Shown: positions 1 through 7,148 of the stretch, in pieces | Layout: each line of letters begins with the position of its first letter | Numbering within the stretch: position 1 is the first letter of the stretch | Assembly: GCA_002394165.1 (NCBI GenBank) | Contig: DGTA01000001.1 | Coordinates: forward strand, 1-7,148 | Length of the DNA: 7,148 nucleotides | Source: Lachnospiraceae bacterium UBA4348 | Lineage (GTDB): Bacteria > Bacillota > Clostridia > Lachnospirales > Lachnospiraceae | Direction of reading: 5' to 3' | The notes under the pieces: model-generated | Seen by the model: the letters and a program-made list of their open reading frames with translations, nothing else | The model's database searches: none | What the model was told of the DNA's origin: nothing | Made by a program: the position numbers and the translations under genes

Positions 1-803
1 CCCAGGAATTCATGGGCGACGATGGGATTCTTGCCGTTAACGACTTTTGAATAATCCCTTCTCTTATAGAACATTCCCATTCCGATCCCGAGAATATTGG
101 CAAAGTAGACGGCGCGTTCCATGGCACCCTCATCCGGGCTGATGGCCATCATATGGCCGGAGTCGATCTGAAGATCTGGGACCGAATCGATCAGTGCCTT
201 CAGGAACTGGTACCCGGGCATAAAGGAATCGAAACCGCTCAGGGGAATGGCATTCTGCACTCTGGGGTCGTGGGCATCAAAGGTGATGATATTGTTGACG
301 CCCATGGCAGCCAGCTCCTGCAGCGCCAGGGAGCAGTCGAGGGATTCCCGCATGGAGCGCTTGTGCTGGCGTCCCTCGTAAAGGAACGGCATGATGACCG
401 TGATCCGTTTGGCCTTGCCGTTCGCGGCGGAGATGATCCTCTTCAGGTCCTGGAAATGATTGTCGGGAGAAGTATGATTCTCATGTCCGCAGACCGTATA
501 GGTGAGGGAATAATTGGTGATGTCCACCAGGATGAAAAGGTCGCAGCCTCTGACTGATTCAAGGATGACTCCTTTTCCTTCGCCGGTCCCGAAACGGGAA
601 ATGCGGGTCCGGAGCAGGTAACTGTCCGCGCAGTAGCCGGGAAGGCCGAGGTTGTTTTCGTTATCCCTCATGGGGGAGTTGTGTCTGAAGTCGACCAGGT
701 ATTTATCGACCGCTTTACCGAGTTCTTCAAAGCTTTCCAGCACCGCCAGCTTCAGCGGTCCTACAGGCATGGGATTTTCGATATGCTCGTATTCCGTCTG
801 CAT
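1..803 (-). CDS. prs: Ribose-phosphate pyrophosphokinase (PRPP synthetase), 3' end cut by window edge
   Basis: Cytosolic enzyme making 5-phosphoribosyl-1-pyrophosphate from ribose-5-phosphate and ATP, the precursor for purines, pyrimidines, NAD, histidine and tryptophan. The minus strand reads open from ATG at 803–801 to the left edge, giving 267 residues. Family landmarks are visible: PFLYEGRQHKRS (139–150), equivalent to the catalytic flexible loop PYARQDR; TFDAHDP (174–180), the FDAH motif; and ISPDEGAMERA (221–231), matching the SPD-G-hinge of PRS proteins. The N-terminal extension and divergent loops fit the longer clostridial form, which from memory is about 390 residues. The PRPP-binding DDM..SG motif should therefore lie in the missing C-terminus. 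The start is supported by GGAGG on the minus strand at 810–814, 6 nt upstream. It is transcribed divergently from the DUF512–der operon. Symbol and function are secure at family level. Confidence 0.93.
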   Translation of the reverse strand, partial: MQTEYEHIENPMPVGPLKLAVLESFEELGKAVDKYLVDFRHNSPMRDNENNLGLPGYCADSYLLRTRISRFGTGEGKGVILESVRGCDLFILVDITNYSLTYTVCGHENHTSPDNHFQDLKRIISAANGKAKRITVIMPFLYEGRQHKRSMRESLDCSLALQELAAMGVNNIITFDAHDPRVQNAIPLSGFDSFMPGYQFLKALIDSVPDLQIDSGHMMAISPDEGAMERAVYFANILGIGMGMFYKRRDYSKVVNGKNPIVAHEFL

Positions 804-904
804 CCTGTACCTCCGTTTATCTATATACAGATTCTTTGCATTCGCATCTCCTTTATAGTATCATAAATCTTAATTAAATCCTATACATGAGAGAAGAACA
901 AATT
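804..904. promoter_or_regulatory. Divergent AT-rich intergenic region with candidate promoters for prs and the DUF512–der operon
   Basis: This is the only non-coding gap between the two divergent units. It is clearly more AT-rich than the flanking genes and contains the palindrome TTAATTAA (870–877). On the plus strand, TTTGCA (835–840), an 18-bp spacer and TATCAT (859–864, one mismatch to TATAAT) form a reasonable sigma-A promoter with a start near 871. On the minus strand, TTGTTC (901–896), 17 bp and TTTAAT (878–873) form a weaker candidate for prs, with a start near 866. The two predicted start regions would overlap. Both calls rest on matching consensus by eye. Confidence 0.45.
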
Positions 905-2236
905 ATGAACAGTAAAAAGAACCGGAAAGAGGGCCATCTCATAAAAGCGGTGGAGAACGGGTCGATCGCCTGGGAAATGGAGATCGAACCGGGTGATATC
1001 CTCCTGGAGATCAACGGGGAAAAGGTGGAGGACGTCTTTGACTACCGGTACCTGATCAATGAGGAATATCTGACCGTCCTGATCCGGAAGCCGACAGGGG
1101 AAGAGTGGGAGCTGGAGATCGAGAAGGAGTATGAGGACGATCTGGGGATCGAATTTGAGAATCCGCTGCTCGATGAATACCGTTCCTGCCGCAATCACTG
1201 CATCTTCTGCTTTATAGACCAGATGCCGGAAGGCATGCGGCCGACGCTTTATTTTAAGGATGACGATTCGCGCCTTTCATTTCTCCAGGGAAATTACGTG
1301 ACGCTGACCAATATGAGCGATCATGACATTGACAGGATCATCCGGTATCATCTGGAGCCCATCAATATCTCTTTTCAGACGATGGATCCGGACCTTCGCC
1401 GGAAAATGCTGGGCAACCGCTTTGCCGGAGATATCTTTGACAAGGTCAGGCGCCTTAAAGAGGCGGGGATCGAGATGAACGGCCAGATCGTGCTGTGCAG
1501 GGGCGTAAACGACGGGCCGCAGCTTGAAAAATCGCTGTCGATGATGGAAGAATACCTTCCTTCCCTGAAGAGCGTTTCGGTGGTCCCTGTGGGACTGACC
1601 AGGTTTCGCGAAGGACTTTATCCGCTCGAGCCTTTTGAGCGGGAGGATGCCGTGAAGGTGGTCGCCATGATCGAAAAATGGCAGGCTTACTATATGGAAA
1701 AATACGGGACCCATCTGGTCCACGCCGGTGATGAGTGGTATTTCCTGGCCGGACTGCCGATACCGGAGGAATCTTCTTACGACGGGTACCTGCAGCTTGA
1801 GAACGGCGTGGGGATGGTGAGGCTGCTTCGGGAAGAAACAGCGTCGGCCCTTGAGGGGAAGAAAGATGACGGAAGAAAACGGCGCTGCAGCATCGCCTGC
1901 GGGGAGCTGATCGCTGACCATCTGCGTGAGATGACGAATTGGATCGGAAGGGTCTATCCGGGAGTCTCCTGCTCGGTCTGTCCTGTCCGAAACGACTTTT
2001 TCGGCGAGCGGATCACGGTCACCGGGCTGCTTACGGGGAAGGATATCGTCCGGCAGCTTTCAGGAAAAGACCTGGGAGAAACGCTGCTGATCTCCTCCCA
2101 TATGCTGCGCAGCGGGGAGGACGTTTTCCTCGATGACATGACGGTCACGGAGCTTGAAAACGCTTTACAAATCCCGGTGACTATTGTAGAATCGGACGGT
2201 CAAAGTTTTGTGGATGCCGTTATAGGAGAAATATAA
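905..2236 (+). CDS. DUF512 family protein: PDZ domain plus radical-SAM-like Fe-S domain, function unknown
   Basis: Conserved protein of 443 residues. Residues about 10–60 form a PDZ-like domain (GSIAWEMEIEPGDILLEING). Next comes a radical-SAM-type cysteine cluster C95-X3-C99-X2-C102 (SCRNHCIFCFIDQ), followed by DDDSRLSFLQGNYVTLTN, both typical of the DUF512 family. The C-terminal DUF512 part has NDFFGERITVTGLLTG and LRSGEDVFLDD. The expected activity is S-adenosylmethionine-dependent radical chemistry or another Fe-S redox role, but no substrate is known to me. Four further cysteines (C328, C332, C356, C359) sit in the C-terminal part. ATG 905 is preferred over ATG 887, six codons earlier, because GAGAAG (891–896) lies 8 nt before 905, no Shine-Dalgarno precedes 887, and the predicted transcript would leave only about 16 nt before 887. 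It is first in the operon, 28 bp before der; this pairing is common in Clostridia. Confidence 0.88.
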   Translation: MNSKKNRKEGHLIKAVENGSIAWEMEIEPGDILLEINGEKVEDVFDYRYLINEEYLTVLIRKPTGEEWELEIEKEYEDDLGIEFENPLLDEYRSCRNHCIFCFIDQMPEGMRPTLYFKDDDSRLSFLQGNYVTLTNMSDHDIDRIIRYHLEPINISFQTMDPDLRRKMLGNRFAGDIFDKVRRLKEAGIEMNGQIVLCRGVNDGPQLEKSLSMMEEYLPSLKSVSVVPVGLTRFREGLYPLEPFEREDAVKVVAMIEKWQAYYMEKYGTHLVHAGDEWYFLAGLPIPEESSYDGYLQLENGVGMVRLLREETASALEGKKDDGRKRRCSIACGELIADHLREMTNWIGRVYPGVSCSVCPVRNDFFGERITVTGLLTGKDIVRQLSGKDLGETLLISSHMLRSGEDVFLDDMTVTELENALQIPVTIVESDGQSFVDAVIGEI

Positions 2237-2264
2237 CGCAGAATAAACCGGAAGGAGGCTGCCA

Positions 2265-3590
2265 ATGAGACCTGTTGTCGCCATCGTGGGCAGGCCGAAT
2301 GTAGGCAAATCAACGCTTTTTAACGCCCTTGCGGGCGAGAATATATCGATCATCAAGGATACGCCGGGGGTGACCCGCGACAGGATCTATGCGTCGGTGG
2401 AATGGCTCGGCCGTTCCTTCACGCTCATCGACACCGGAGGCATCGAACCGGAGAGCAATGACGTGATCCTTTCTCAGATGCGCGAGCAGGCGCAGATCGC
2501 GATCGATACCGCGGACGTTATCATTTTCATGACAGATCTGAAGCAGGGTCTTGTGGATTCCGACTCAAAGGTCGCCGATATGCTTCGCCGCTCCCATAAA
2601 CCGGTGATCCTGACCGTCAACAAGACGGACAGCTTTGCGCGGGATATGGCGGATGTCTATGAATTCTACAACCTGGGCATCGGAGATCCGGTGCCGATCT
2701 CTTCAGCCAACCGGACCGGGATCGGGGATCTGCTCGACGAGGTCGTTTCTCATTTTCCGCCTTCCTCTGAGGAGGAAGAGGAGAACGATATCCCGCGGAT
2801 CGCCGTGGTGGGCAAGCCTAATACAGGCAAGTCTTCCCTGATCAATGCCATCCTCGGTGAGAGCCGGCTGATCGTTTCCGAGATCGCGGGAACGACCAGG
2901 GATGCGGTGGATACTGCGGTCTCCTACAGGGATAATGAATACATATTTGTCGATACGGCGGGCCTGCGAAGAAAGAGTAAGATCAAGGAGGACCTGGAGC
3001 GGTACAGTATCATCCGCACGGTTTCGGCCGTGGAAAAATCCGATGTCGTCGTTCTGATGATCGATGCCGGTGAAGGGGTGACCGAGCAGGATGCCAAGAT
3101 CGCGGGGATCGCCCATGAACGCGGGAAGGGCATTGTGATCGCCGTCAACAAATGGGATTCCATTGAGAAAGACGATAAGACCATCTATCGGTTTACCGAG
3201 AAGATACGTCAGGTGCTGTCCTTCATGACCTACGCCCAGATTGTATTTATCTCGGCCAGGACCGGACAGCGCATTCCGAAGCTCTTTGACTGTATCGACC
3301 AGGTGCTCGAGAGCAGCAAAAGAAGAGTCGGCACAGGCGTTCTCAACGAGATCATGTCCGAAGCGGTCGCGATGCAGCAGCCGCCTTCCGATAAGGGAAA
3401 GCGCCTGAAGCTCTATTACATTACCCAGGTTGCGGTGGGACCGCCTACCTTCGTGATCTTTGTCAATGACCGTGAACTCATGCATTTTTCATATACACGG
3501 TATATTGAGAACAAGATACGGGACACCTTCGGGTTTACCGGTACCAGACTCCGATTTATCATCAGGGAGCGAAAGGAGAAGGACAGGTAA
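2265..3590 (+). CDS. der: Ribosome biogenesis GTPase Der (EngA)
   Basis: Essential GTPase with two tandem G domains that helps mature the 50S ribosomal subunit. The full length of 441 residues is usual for the family. G domain 1 has the P-loop GRPNVGKST (9–17), DTGG (56–59) and NKTD (119–122). An acidic linker (EEEEEND, about 168–174) leads to G domain 2 with GKPNTGKSS (183–191), the switch segment GTTRDAVDT, DTAG (230–233) and NKWD (295–298). The C-terminal hundred or so residues form the KH-like RNA-binding domain, including the typical PPTFVIFVND stretch. The ATG at 2265 follows a strong GGAAGGAGG ribosome binding site (about 2250–2258). The gene begins 28 bp after the DUF512 gene and ends 1 bp before plsY, so co-transcription is very likely. 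No key residue is missing. Confidence 0.98.
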   Translation: MRPVVAIVGRPNVGKSTLFNALAGENISIIKDTPGVTRDRIYASVEWLGRSFTLIDTGGIEPESNDVILSQMREQAQIAIDTADVIIFMTDLKQGLVDSDSKVADMLRRSHKPVILTVNKTDSFARDMADVYEFYNLGIGDPVPISSANRTGIGDLLDEVVSHFPPSSEEEEENDIPRIAVVGKPNTGKSSLINAILGESRLIVSEIAGTTRDAVDTAVSYRDNEYIFVDTAGLRRKSKIKEDLERYSIIRTVSAVEKSDVVVLMIDAGEGVTEQDAKIAGIAHERGKGIVIAVNKWDSIEKDDKTIYRFTEKIRQVLSFMTYAQIVFISARTGQRIPKLFDCIDQVLESSKRRVGTGVLNEIMSEAVAMQQPPSDKGKRLKLYYITQVAVGPPTFVIFVNDRELMHFSYTRYIENKIRDTFGFTGTRLRFIIRERKEKDR

Positions 3591-3591
3591 G

Positions 3592-4236
3592 ATGATTCGT
3601 ATACTCTGTATCCTGATCGGTTATGTTTTCGGCCTTTTCCAGACGGCGTTCATCATCGGGAAACTGCACGGCTTTGACATCAGGGATTACGGGAGCGGCA
3701 ATTCGGGCACCACGAACATGATGCGCACGCTCGGACGGAAATGGGGGCTGGTCACCTTCGCAGGAGACTGCCTGAAATGCCTGGCGGCCTGCCTGCTGGT
3801 ACGGGCCCTGTTCGGAAAGACGCATGAAGACATCCTGATGCTTATCGTCATGTATACTGCAGCCGGCTGTATCCTTGGTCACAATTTCCCCTTTTATCTT
3901 AATTTCCGCGGCGGGAAAGGGATCGCCGCGACAGCGGGATTTGTGTTCTCGCTCGGAAACATGTGGCTGATCGGGCTGGGCCTGTTCACCTTTTTCGGGA
4001 CCCTCGTTTTGACCGGCTATGTGTCGCTGGGATCGCTGATGGTCTATGCGGGACTGGTCATCGAGATCATCGTCATGGGCCGGATGGGTGTCTTCAATAT
4101 GTCCCGCCCGCACCTGGTTGAAATGGACATCCTGATCATCCTGCTGGCTCTGCTGGCAGTATGGATGCACCGTGAAAATATTAAAAGACTCCTTTCCGGA
4201 ACGGAGAGGCGTTCCACTCTCTTCAGAAAGGGGTGA
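3592..4236 (+). CDS. plsY: Glycerol-3-phosphate acyltransferase PlsY
   Basis: Integral membrane enzyme that transfers an acyl group from acyl-phosphate (made by PlsX) to sn-glycerol-3-phosphate, giving lysophosphatidic acid, the first committed step of phospholipid synthesis in most Gram-positive bacteria. Its 214 residues include several hydrophobic segments (roughly 3–22, 52–72, 80–98, 111–138, 141–163 and 178–192). The three PlsY signature regions are present: GSGNSGTTN (34–42), GHNFPFYLNFRGGKG (96–110) and HRENIKRLLSG (193–203). The ATG at 3592 fits both family length and N-terminus; an in-frame ATG at 3460 would extend 130 bp into der and is not used. AGGAGAAGG (3574–3582) is the ribosome binding site. 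It is 1 bp downstream of der, so it is probably translationally coupled. gpsA, which often follows plsY in Clostridia, is absent here. Confidence 0.96.
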   Translation: MIRILCILIGYVFGLFQTAFIIGKLHGFDIRDYGSGNSGTTNMMRTLGRKWGLVTFAGDCLKCLAACLLVRALFGKTHEDILMLIVMYTAAGCILGHNFPFYLNFRGGKGIAATAGFVFSLGNMWLIGLGLFTFFGTLVLTGYVSLGSLMVYAGLVIEIIVMGRMGVFNMSRPHLVEMDILIILLALLAVWMHRENIKRLLSGTERRSTLFRKG

Positions 4237-4238
4237 TC
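4225..4238 (+). promoter_or_regulatory. Unusually extended Shine-Dalgarno for metF, overlapping the plsY stop
   Basis: AGAAAGGGGTGATC matches the ideal complement of the 16S rRNA 3' end (AGAAAGGAGGTGATC) except for one missing A. The GGGG core lies 7 nt before ATG 4241, and the plsY stop TGA (4234–4236) is embedded in it. This fixes the metF start at 4241 rather than the in-frame upstream ATG at 4172, which sits inside plsY. Confidence 0.8.
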
Positions 4239-4240
4239 AG

Positions 4241-5173
4241 ATGGCTGCCACGAAACTGACTCAGATCATGAAGCAGAGGCAGACGCTCTCTTTTGAGCTG
4301 TTTCCGCCTAAAACACCTAAGGGTATGGCAAACCTCGAGGAGACACTGAGCAGGCTGAAAATCTTTAACCCGGATTACATGTCCGTCACTTACGGCGCCG
4401 GGGGTGCCAATGTGGGCACCAACAGGGTGGTCTGCCAGATGATCGCGGATCACGGGGTGGTTCCCGTCACCCATTTCAACCTGATCCGGCATACGAGAGA
4501 GTCGATCCGGGAGCAGCTCGACCAGTACCTGGAGGAGGGCGTCGATCATATCCTGGCGCTCAGGGGCGATTTCCCGGACGGGGAAAATTCCACCTGCGGT
4601 GATTTCAATTACGCCACCGATCTGGTCAGCTTTATCCGTGATACCTACGGCGACCGCTTTGAGATCGCGGTAGCCGGCTCCCCGGAAGGCCATGTCGCCT
4701 GCAGGAGCCTCGATGCGGATATCGCCGCGCTGAAGCTTAAGCAGGAGAACGGCGCGGATTATATCATCACCCAGCTGTGCTGGGACCTGGACCAGTTTGA
4801 GAGATGGATGGACAAGATCCGGAAGGTGGGGGTCACGATCCCGCTGGATGTGGGCGTAATGCCGATCGTCGACATAAAAACGACCATCAGGATGGCGCTG
4901 TCAAGGAACGGCTGCGTGATGGATCATGAGCTGTCAAAGATCATCTCCAAATACTGGATCTTTCCGGATCCCTTCGATTCGAATCCGCCTTTCCAGGATC
5001 CGGCCAGGGAGCAGAAGATAGCCGATTTCAGGAAAGCAGGGATCGAGTACACTATCCGCCAGCTTGACCGGCTGCGCATGATGGGGATAGACGGACTGCA
5101 CCTGTACGCGATGAACCGGTGGAAGGATGTGGACTACCTGATCCGCGAAGCCGGATTGAGAACCGTTATCTGA
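4241..5173 (+). CDS. metF: 5,10-methylenetetrahydrofolate reductase (MetF family)
   Basis: FAD-dependent TIM-barrel enzyme of the cytosol that reduces 5,10-methylene-THF to 5-methyl-THF, the methyl donor for methionine synthesis or, in acetogens, for the methyl branch of CO2 fixation. Its 310 residues are near the family norm. Visible motifs are TLSFELFPPK (15–24) with the catalytic glutamate E19, MSVTYGAGG (47–55), THFNLIRHT (77–85), LRGDFP (107–112), AGSPEGH (145–151), ITQLCWD (176–182, where many homologues have ITQFFFD), VGVMPI (204–209) and LHLYAMNR (286–293). The start at 4241 has a near-ideal Shine-Dalgarno. It lies 4 bp after plsY and 28 bp before the cyclohydrolase gene. No MetV or RnfC2 partner gene is seen, so the electron donor (NADH, NADPH or ferredoxin-linked) cannot be assigned. 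Confidence 0.94.
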   Translation: MAATKLTQIMKQRQTLSFELFPPKTPKGMANLEETLSRLKIFNPDYMSVTYGAGGANVGTNRVVCQMIADHGVVPVTHFNLIRHTRESIREQLDQYLEEGVDHILALRGDFPDGENSTCGDFNYATDLVSFIRDTYGDRFEIAVAGSPEGHVACRSLDADIAALKLKQENGADYIITQLCWDLDQFERWMDKIRKVGVTIPLDVGVMPIVDIKTTIRMALSRNGCVMDHELSKIISKYWIFPDPFDSNPPFQDPAREQKIADFRKAGIEYTIRQLDRLRMMGIDGLHLYAMNRWKDVDYLIREAGLRTVI

Positions 5174-5201
5174 GCGTTGAGAAATTAGAAGGAGAGCATA
5201 G

Positions 5202-5837
5202 ATGGAACTGGTTAATCTCAGCTGCAGTGATTTCGCGGAAAAACTGGCCGGCAAGGATCCCGTGCCGGGCGGCGGAGGCGCCAGCGCGCTGGCCGGCGCC
5301 CTCGGTGTCTGCCTGGGAAATATGGTGGGAGCCCTGACGGTGGGCAAAAAAAAATATGCGGATGTCGAGCGGGAGATGTATGATCTCTGCGGATCGGCGG
5401 AGATGCTCCGCATGGAGCTCCTGGCGCTGGTAGAAGAGGATGCGGAGGTGTTTATGCCGCTTGCTCAGGCGTACCGGATGCCTTCCGGAACGCAGGAGGA
5501 AAAAGCCCGGAAAGAGGAGACCATGGAGGAGGCGCTCCTTGACGCCGTCAGGGTCCCCTTAAAGATCATGCATGCCTGCTGCCGCGCGATCGACCTGCTT
5601 GAGGCCTTTGCCGAAAAGGGCTCGGTGATGGCTGTGAGCGATGCCGGAGCCGGAGCTGCCCTGTGTCTGGGAGCTCTGCGTGCCGCCTCCTTCAACGTCT
5701 ACATCAATACGAAAGCCATGAAAGACACTGACCGGGCGAAAGCCTTCGAGGCGGAAGCGGATGAGATGACCGGTGTATATCTTAAAAAAGCAGGGAAGAT
5801 CTGTGATGAGGTCGAAGCATTCTTAAGAAAGGAATGA
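5202..5837 (+). CDS. fchA: Cyclodeaminase/cyclohydrolase family protein (FchA-like methenyl-THF cyclohydrolase candidate)
   Basis: A small, mostly helical protein of 211 residues from the family that includes the formiminotetrahydrofolate cyclodeaminase domain and the monofunctional methenyl-THF cyclohydrolase FchA. Landmarks are PVPGGGGASALAGALG (20–35), the glycine-rich N-terminal loop of the family; DAEVFMPL (80–87) followed by AYRMP; and SDAGAGAALC (146–155) with FNVYINTK (164–171). Because it sits between metF and folD, with no histidine-degradation genes around, cyclohydrolase activity (10-formyl-THF to 5,10-methenyl-THF) is a better guess than formimino-THF deamination. The family alone does not decide between them. 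AGAAGGAGAG lies a few bases before ATG 5202. The gene contains an A9 run (5346–5354) encoding K49–K51. Its TGA (5835–5837) is 2 bp before the folD start. Confidence 0.85.
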   Translation: MELVNLSCSDFAEKLAGKDPVPGGGGASALAGALGVCLGNMVGALTVGKKKYADVEREMYDLCGSAEMLRMELLALVEEDAEVFMPLAQAYRMPSGTQEEKARKEETMEEALLDAVRVPLKIMHACCRAIDLLEAFAEKGSVMAVSDAGAGAALCLGALRAASFNVYINTKAMKDTDRAKAFEAEADEMTGVYLKKAGKICDEVEAFLRKE

Positions 5838-5839
5838 AG

Positions 5840-6680
5840 ATGGCACGATTACTCAAAGGAGCGGAAGCCGCCAGGGCGATCAACGAAAACAGCCTGCAGA
5901 TGATTGAGCAGCTTGCCGGGGCAGGGATCAGACCGTGCCTTGGTCTTGTCCGCGTCGGGGAAAAAGAGGATGACATTGCCTATGAGCGCGGGATCGAAAA
6001 GCGCTGCGACGGCCTTGGCATCCGGATCGAAAAGCATGTTCTTGGTGAGGAAGCATCGACGGATGATGTGCTGGAAGTGATCCGTCGCCTCAACGAAGAT
6101 AAGGATGTGCACGGCGTTCTGCTGTTCCGTCCGCTGCCGCGCCATATTGATGCGGAAAAGGTCCAGAATGCCCTTGCAGCGGAAAAGGATGTGGACGGGA
6201 TGACACGCGCGTCACTGAACGGTATACTGACCGGTGATGATATCGGATTTCCGCCCTGCACGCCGGCGGCCTGCATCAGGATCCTTGAGCATTTCGGGAT
6301 CGATCCGTGCGGAGCCGATGTGACGGTGATCGGCAGGTCTCTGGTCATCGGAAAACCGCTGGCGCTTATGCTTCTGGGCAAAAATGCCACAGTGACGATC
6401 TGCCATACGAAGACGAAAGACCTGGCATCCAAAGCCAGGAGGGCTGATATCCTGATCGCTTCTGCCGGAAAGGCAGGTATGGTCACAGAAGAATTTCTGC
6501 AGAGCGGCCAGACGGTCATCGATGTAGGGATCAATTTTGGCCCGGACGGAAAAATGTGCGGTGATGTGGACGCCGATGCGGCGGAGAGGATCGCCGGTGC
6601 TTATACGCCGGTCCCGGGAGGGGTCGGAGCTGTGACCACCTCAGTGCTGGCAGAACACGTTGTAAAAGCGGCGATGCGGG

Positions 6681-6694
<14 letters not shown>
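5840..6694 (+). CDS. folD: FolD-family methylenetetrahydrofolate dehydrogenase, probably without cyclohydrolase activity
   Basis: Cytosolic enzyme interconverting 5,10-methylene-THF and 5,10-methenyl-THF with NAD(P). Its 284 residues match the FolD norm. The catalytic N-terminal domain has EDDIAYERGIEKRC (43–56), HGVLLFRPLP (91–100) and KDVDG (116–120). The Rossmann domain has VIGRSLVIGKP (163–173), CHTKT (188–192) and PVPGGVGAVT (257–266). Aligned by eye with E. coli FolD (Y50, K54, Q98, D121), Tyr48 and Asp119 are kept, but the lysine is Ile52 (ATC, 5993–5995) and the glutamine is Phe96 (TTC, 6125–6127). In human MTHFD1 the equivalents K56 and Q100 are needed for cyclohydrolase activity. 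The usual GVGPMT is GVGAVT. ATG 5840 is chosen because AGGA (5830–5833) lies 6 nt before it; ATG 5834, two codons earlier, would abut that site. Folate-dehydrogenase membership is secure; cofactor preference is unknown. Confidence 0.92.

Positions 6695-7148
<454 letters not shown>

Noticed and set aside
153..866. Plus-strand open frames of 134, 68 and 61 codons
   Set aside because: They lie antisense to the well-supported prs reading frame or its leader, have no plausible ribosome binding sites, and their translations look like no known protein.
1277..1921. Minus-strand open frame of 214 codons inside the DUF512 gene
   Set aside because: It is the complement of a gene with clear family motifs; its His/Pro/Arg-rich composition is typical of an antisense shadow in GC-rich coding DNA.
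2703..3485. Minus-strand open frame of 260 codons inside der
   Set aside because: Fully antisense to der over conserved GTPase motifs, without a ribosome binding site or recognisable domains.
3460..3591. Upstream in-frame ATG extending plsY by 44 residues
   Set aside because: The extension would overlap der by about 130 bp. ATG 3592 matches the family N-terminus and has a ribosome binding site.
3562..4170. Minus-strand open frame of 202 codons opposite plsY
   Set aside because: It is a polar, His/Gln/Asp-rich translation, as expected for the complement of a membrane protein gene; no motifs.
4172..4240. Upstream in-frame ATG extending metF by 23 residues
   Set aside because: It lies inside plsY with no Shine-Dalgarno, while ATG 4241 has an almost ideal one and matches MetF length.
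4200..5201. Possible THF or SAM riboswitch ahead of metF or the cyclohydrolase gene
   Set aside because: The intergenic spaces are only 4 and 28 bp, too short for any known riboswitch, and the upstream bases are coding.
5980..6534. Minus-strand open frame of 184 codons opposite folD
   Set aside because: Antisense to conserved FolD motifs and Ser/Arg/Pro-rich without any domain.

Overview
This window looks like chromosome from a moderately GC-rich Firmicute of class Clostridia, most likely a Lachnospiraceae-type anaerobe. The reasons are the long-form PRPP synthetase, the DUF512–der–plsY gene order, strong AGGAGG-type ribosome binding sites, and an NADP-type glutamate dehydrogenase that resembles the clostridial and enterobacterial enzymes. 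GC content was judged by eye, and genus and species cannot be fixed from the sequence. Everything here is chromosomal core-type content: eight protein genes (two cut by the window edges), no RNA gene, no mobile element and no CRISPR array.

Layout. Bases 1–803 (minus strand) carry the first 267 residues of a ribose-phosphate pyrophosphokinase; its C-terminus lies beyond the left edge. A roughly 100-bp AT-rich divergent region separates it from a tightly packed plus-strand cluster of six genes: a PDZ/radical-SAM-like DUF512 protein (905–2236), the ribosome-assembly GTPase der (2265–3590), the acyltransferase plsY (3592–4236), the methylenetetrahydrofolate reductase metF (4241–5173), a cyclodeaminase/cyclohydrolase (5202–5837), and a FolD-family dehydrogenase (5840–6694). 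Gaps are 1–28 bp and there is no internal terminator, so this is probably one operon. It ends in a clear intrinsic terminator that overlaps the folD stop codon. An AT-rich promoter region with a perfect TATAAT then leads into gdhA (6818 to the right edge), of which 110 residues are present.

How the genes fit together. The first half of the cluster is housekeeping (50S subunit maturation, phospholipid synthesis) plus one conserved protein of unknown function. The second half is a compact folate one-carbon module covering three successive steps: 10-formyl/5,10-methenyl-THF interconversion, 5,10-methenyl/5,10-methylene-THF interconversion, and 5,10-methylene-THF to 5-methyl-THF. This could serve methionine and purine supply or the methyl branch of the Wood-Ljungdahl pathway. 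The window has no fhs, metV, rnfC2 or CODH/ACS gene to decide between them.

The most interesting observation is that the FolD protein lacks the lysine and glutamine that the cyclohydrolase reaction needs in well-studied FolD/MTHFD enzymes (Ile52 and Phe96 stand in their places), while Tyr48 and Asp119 are kept. The gene directly upstream encodes a structurally unrelated candidate cyclohydrolase. This suggests that a normally bifunctional enzyme has been split into two neighbouring monofunctional ones. I found no wholly unknown multi-gene system; the DUF512 protein, with four additional C-terminal cysteines, is the main gene of unknown function.
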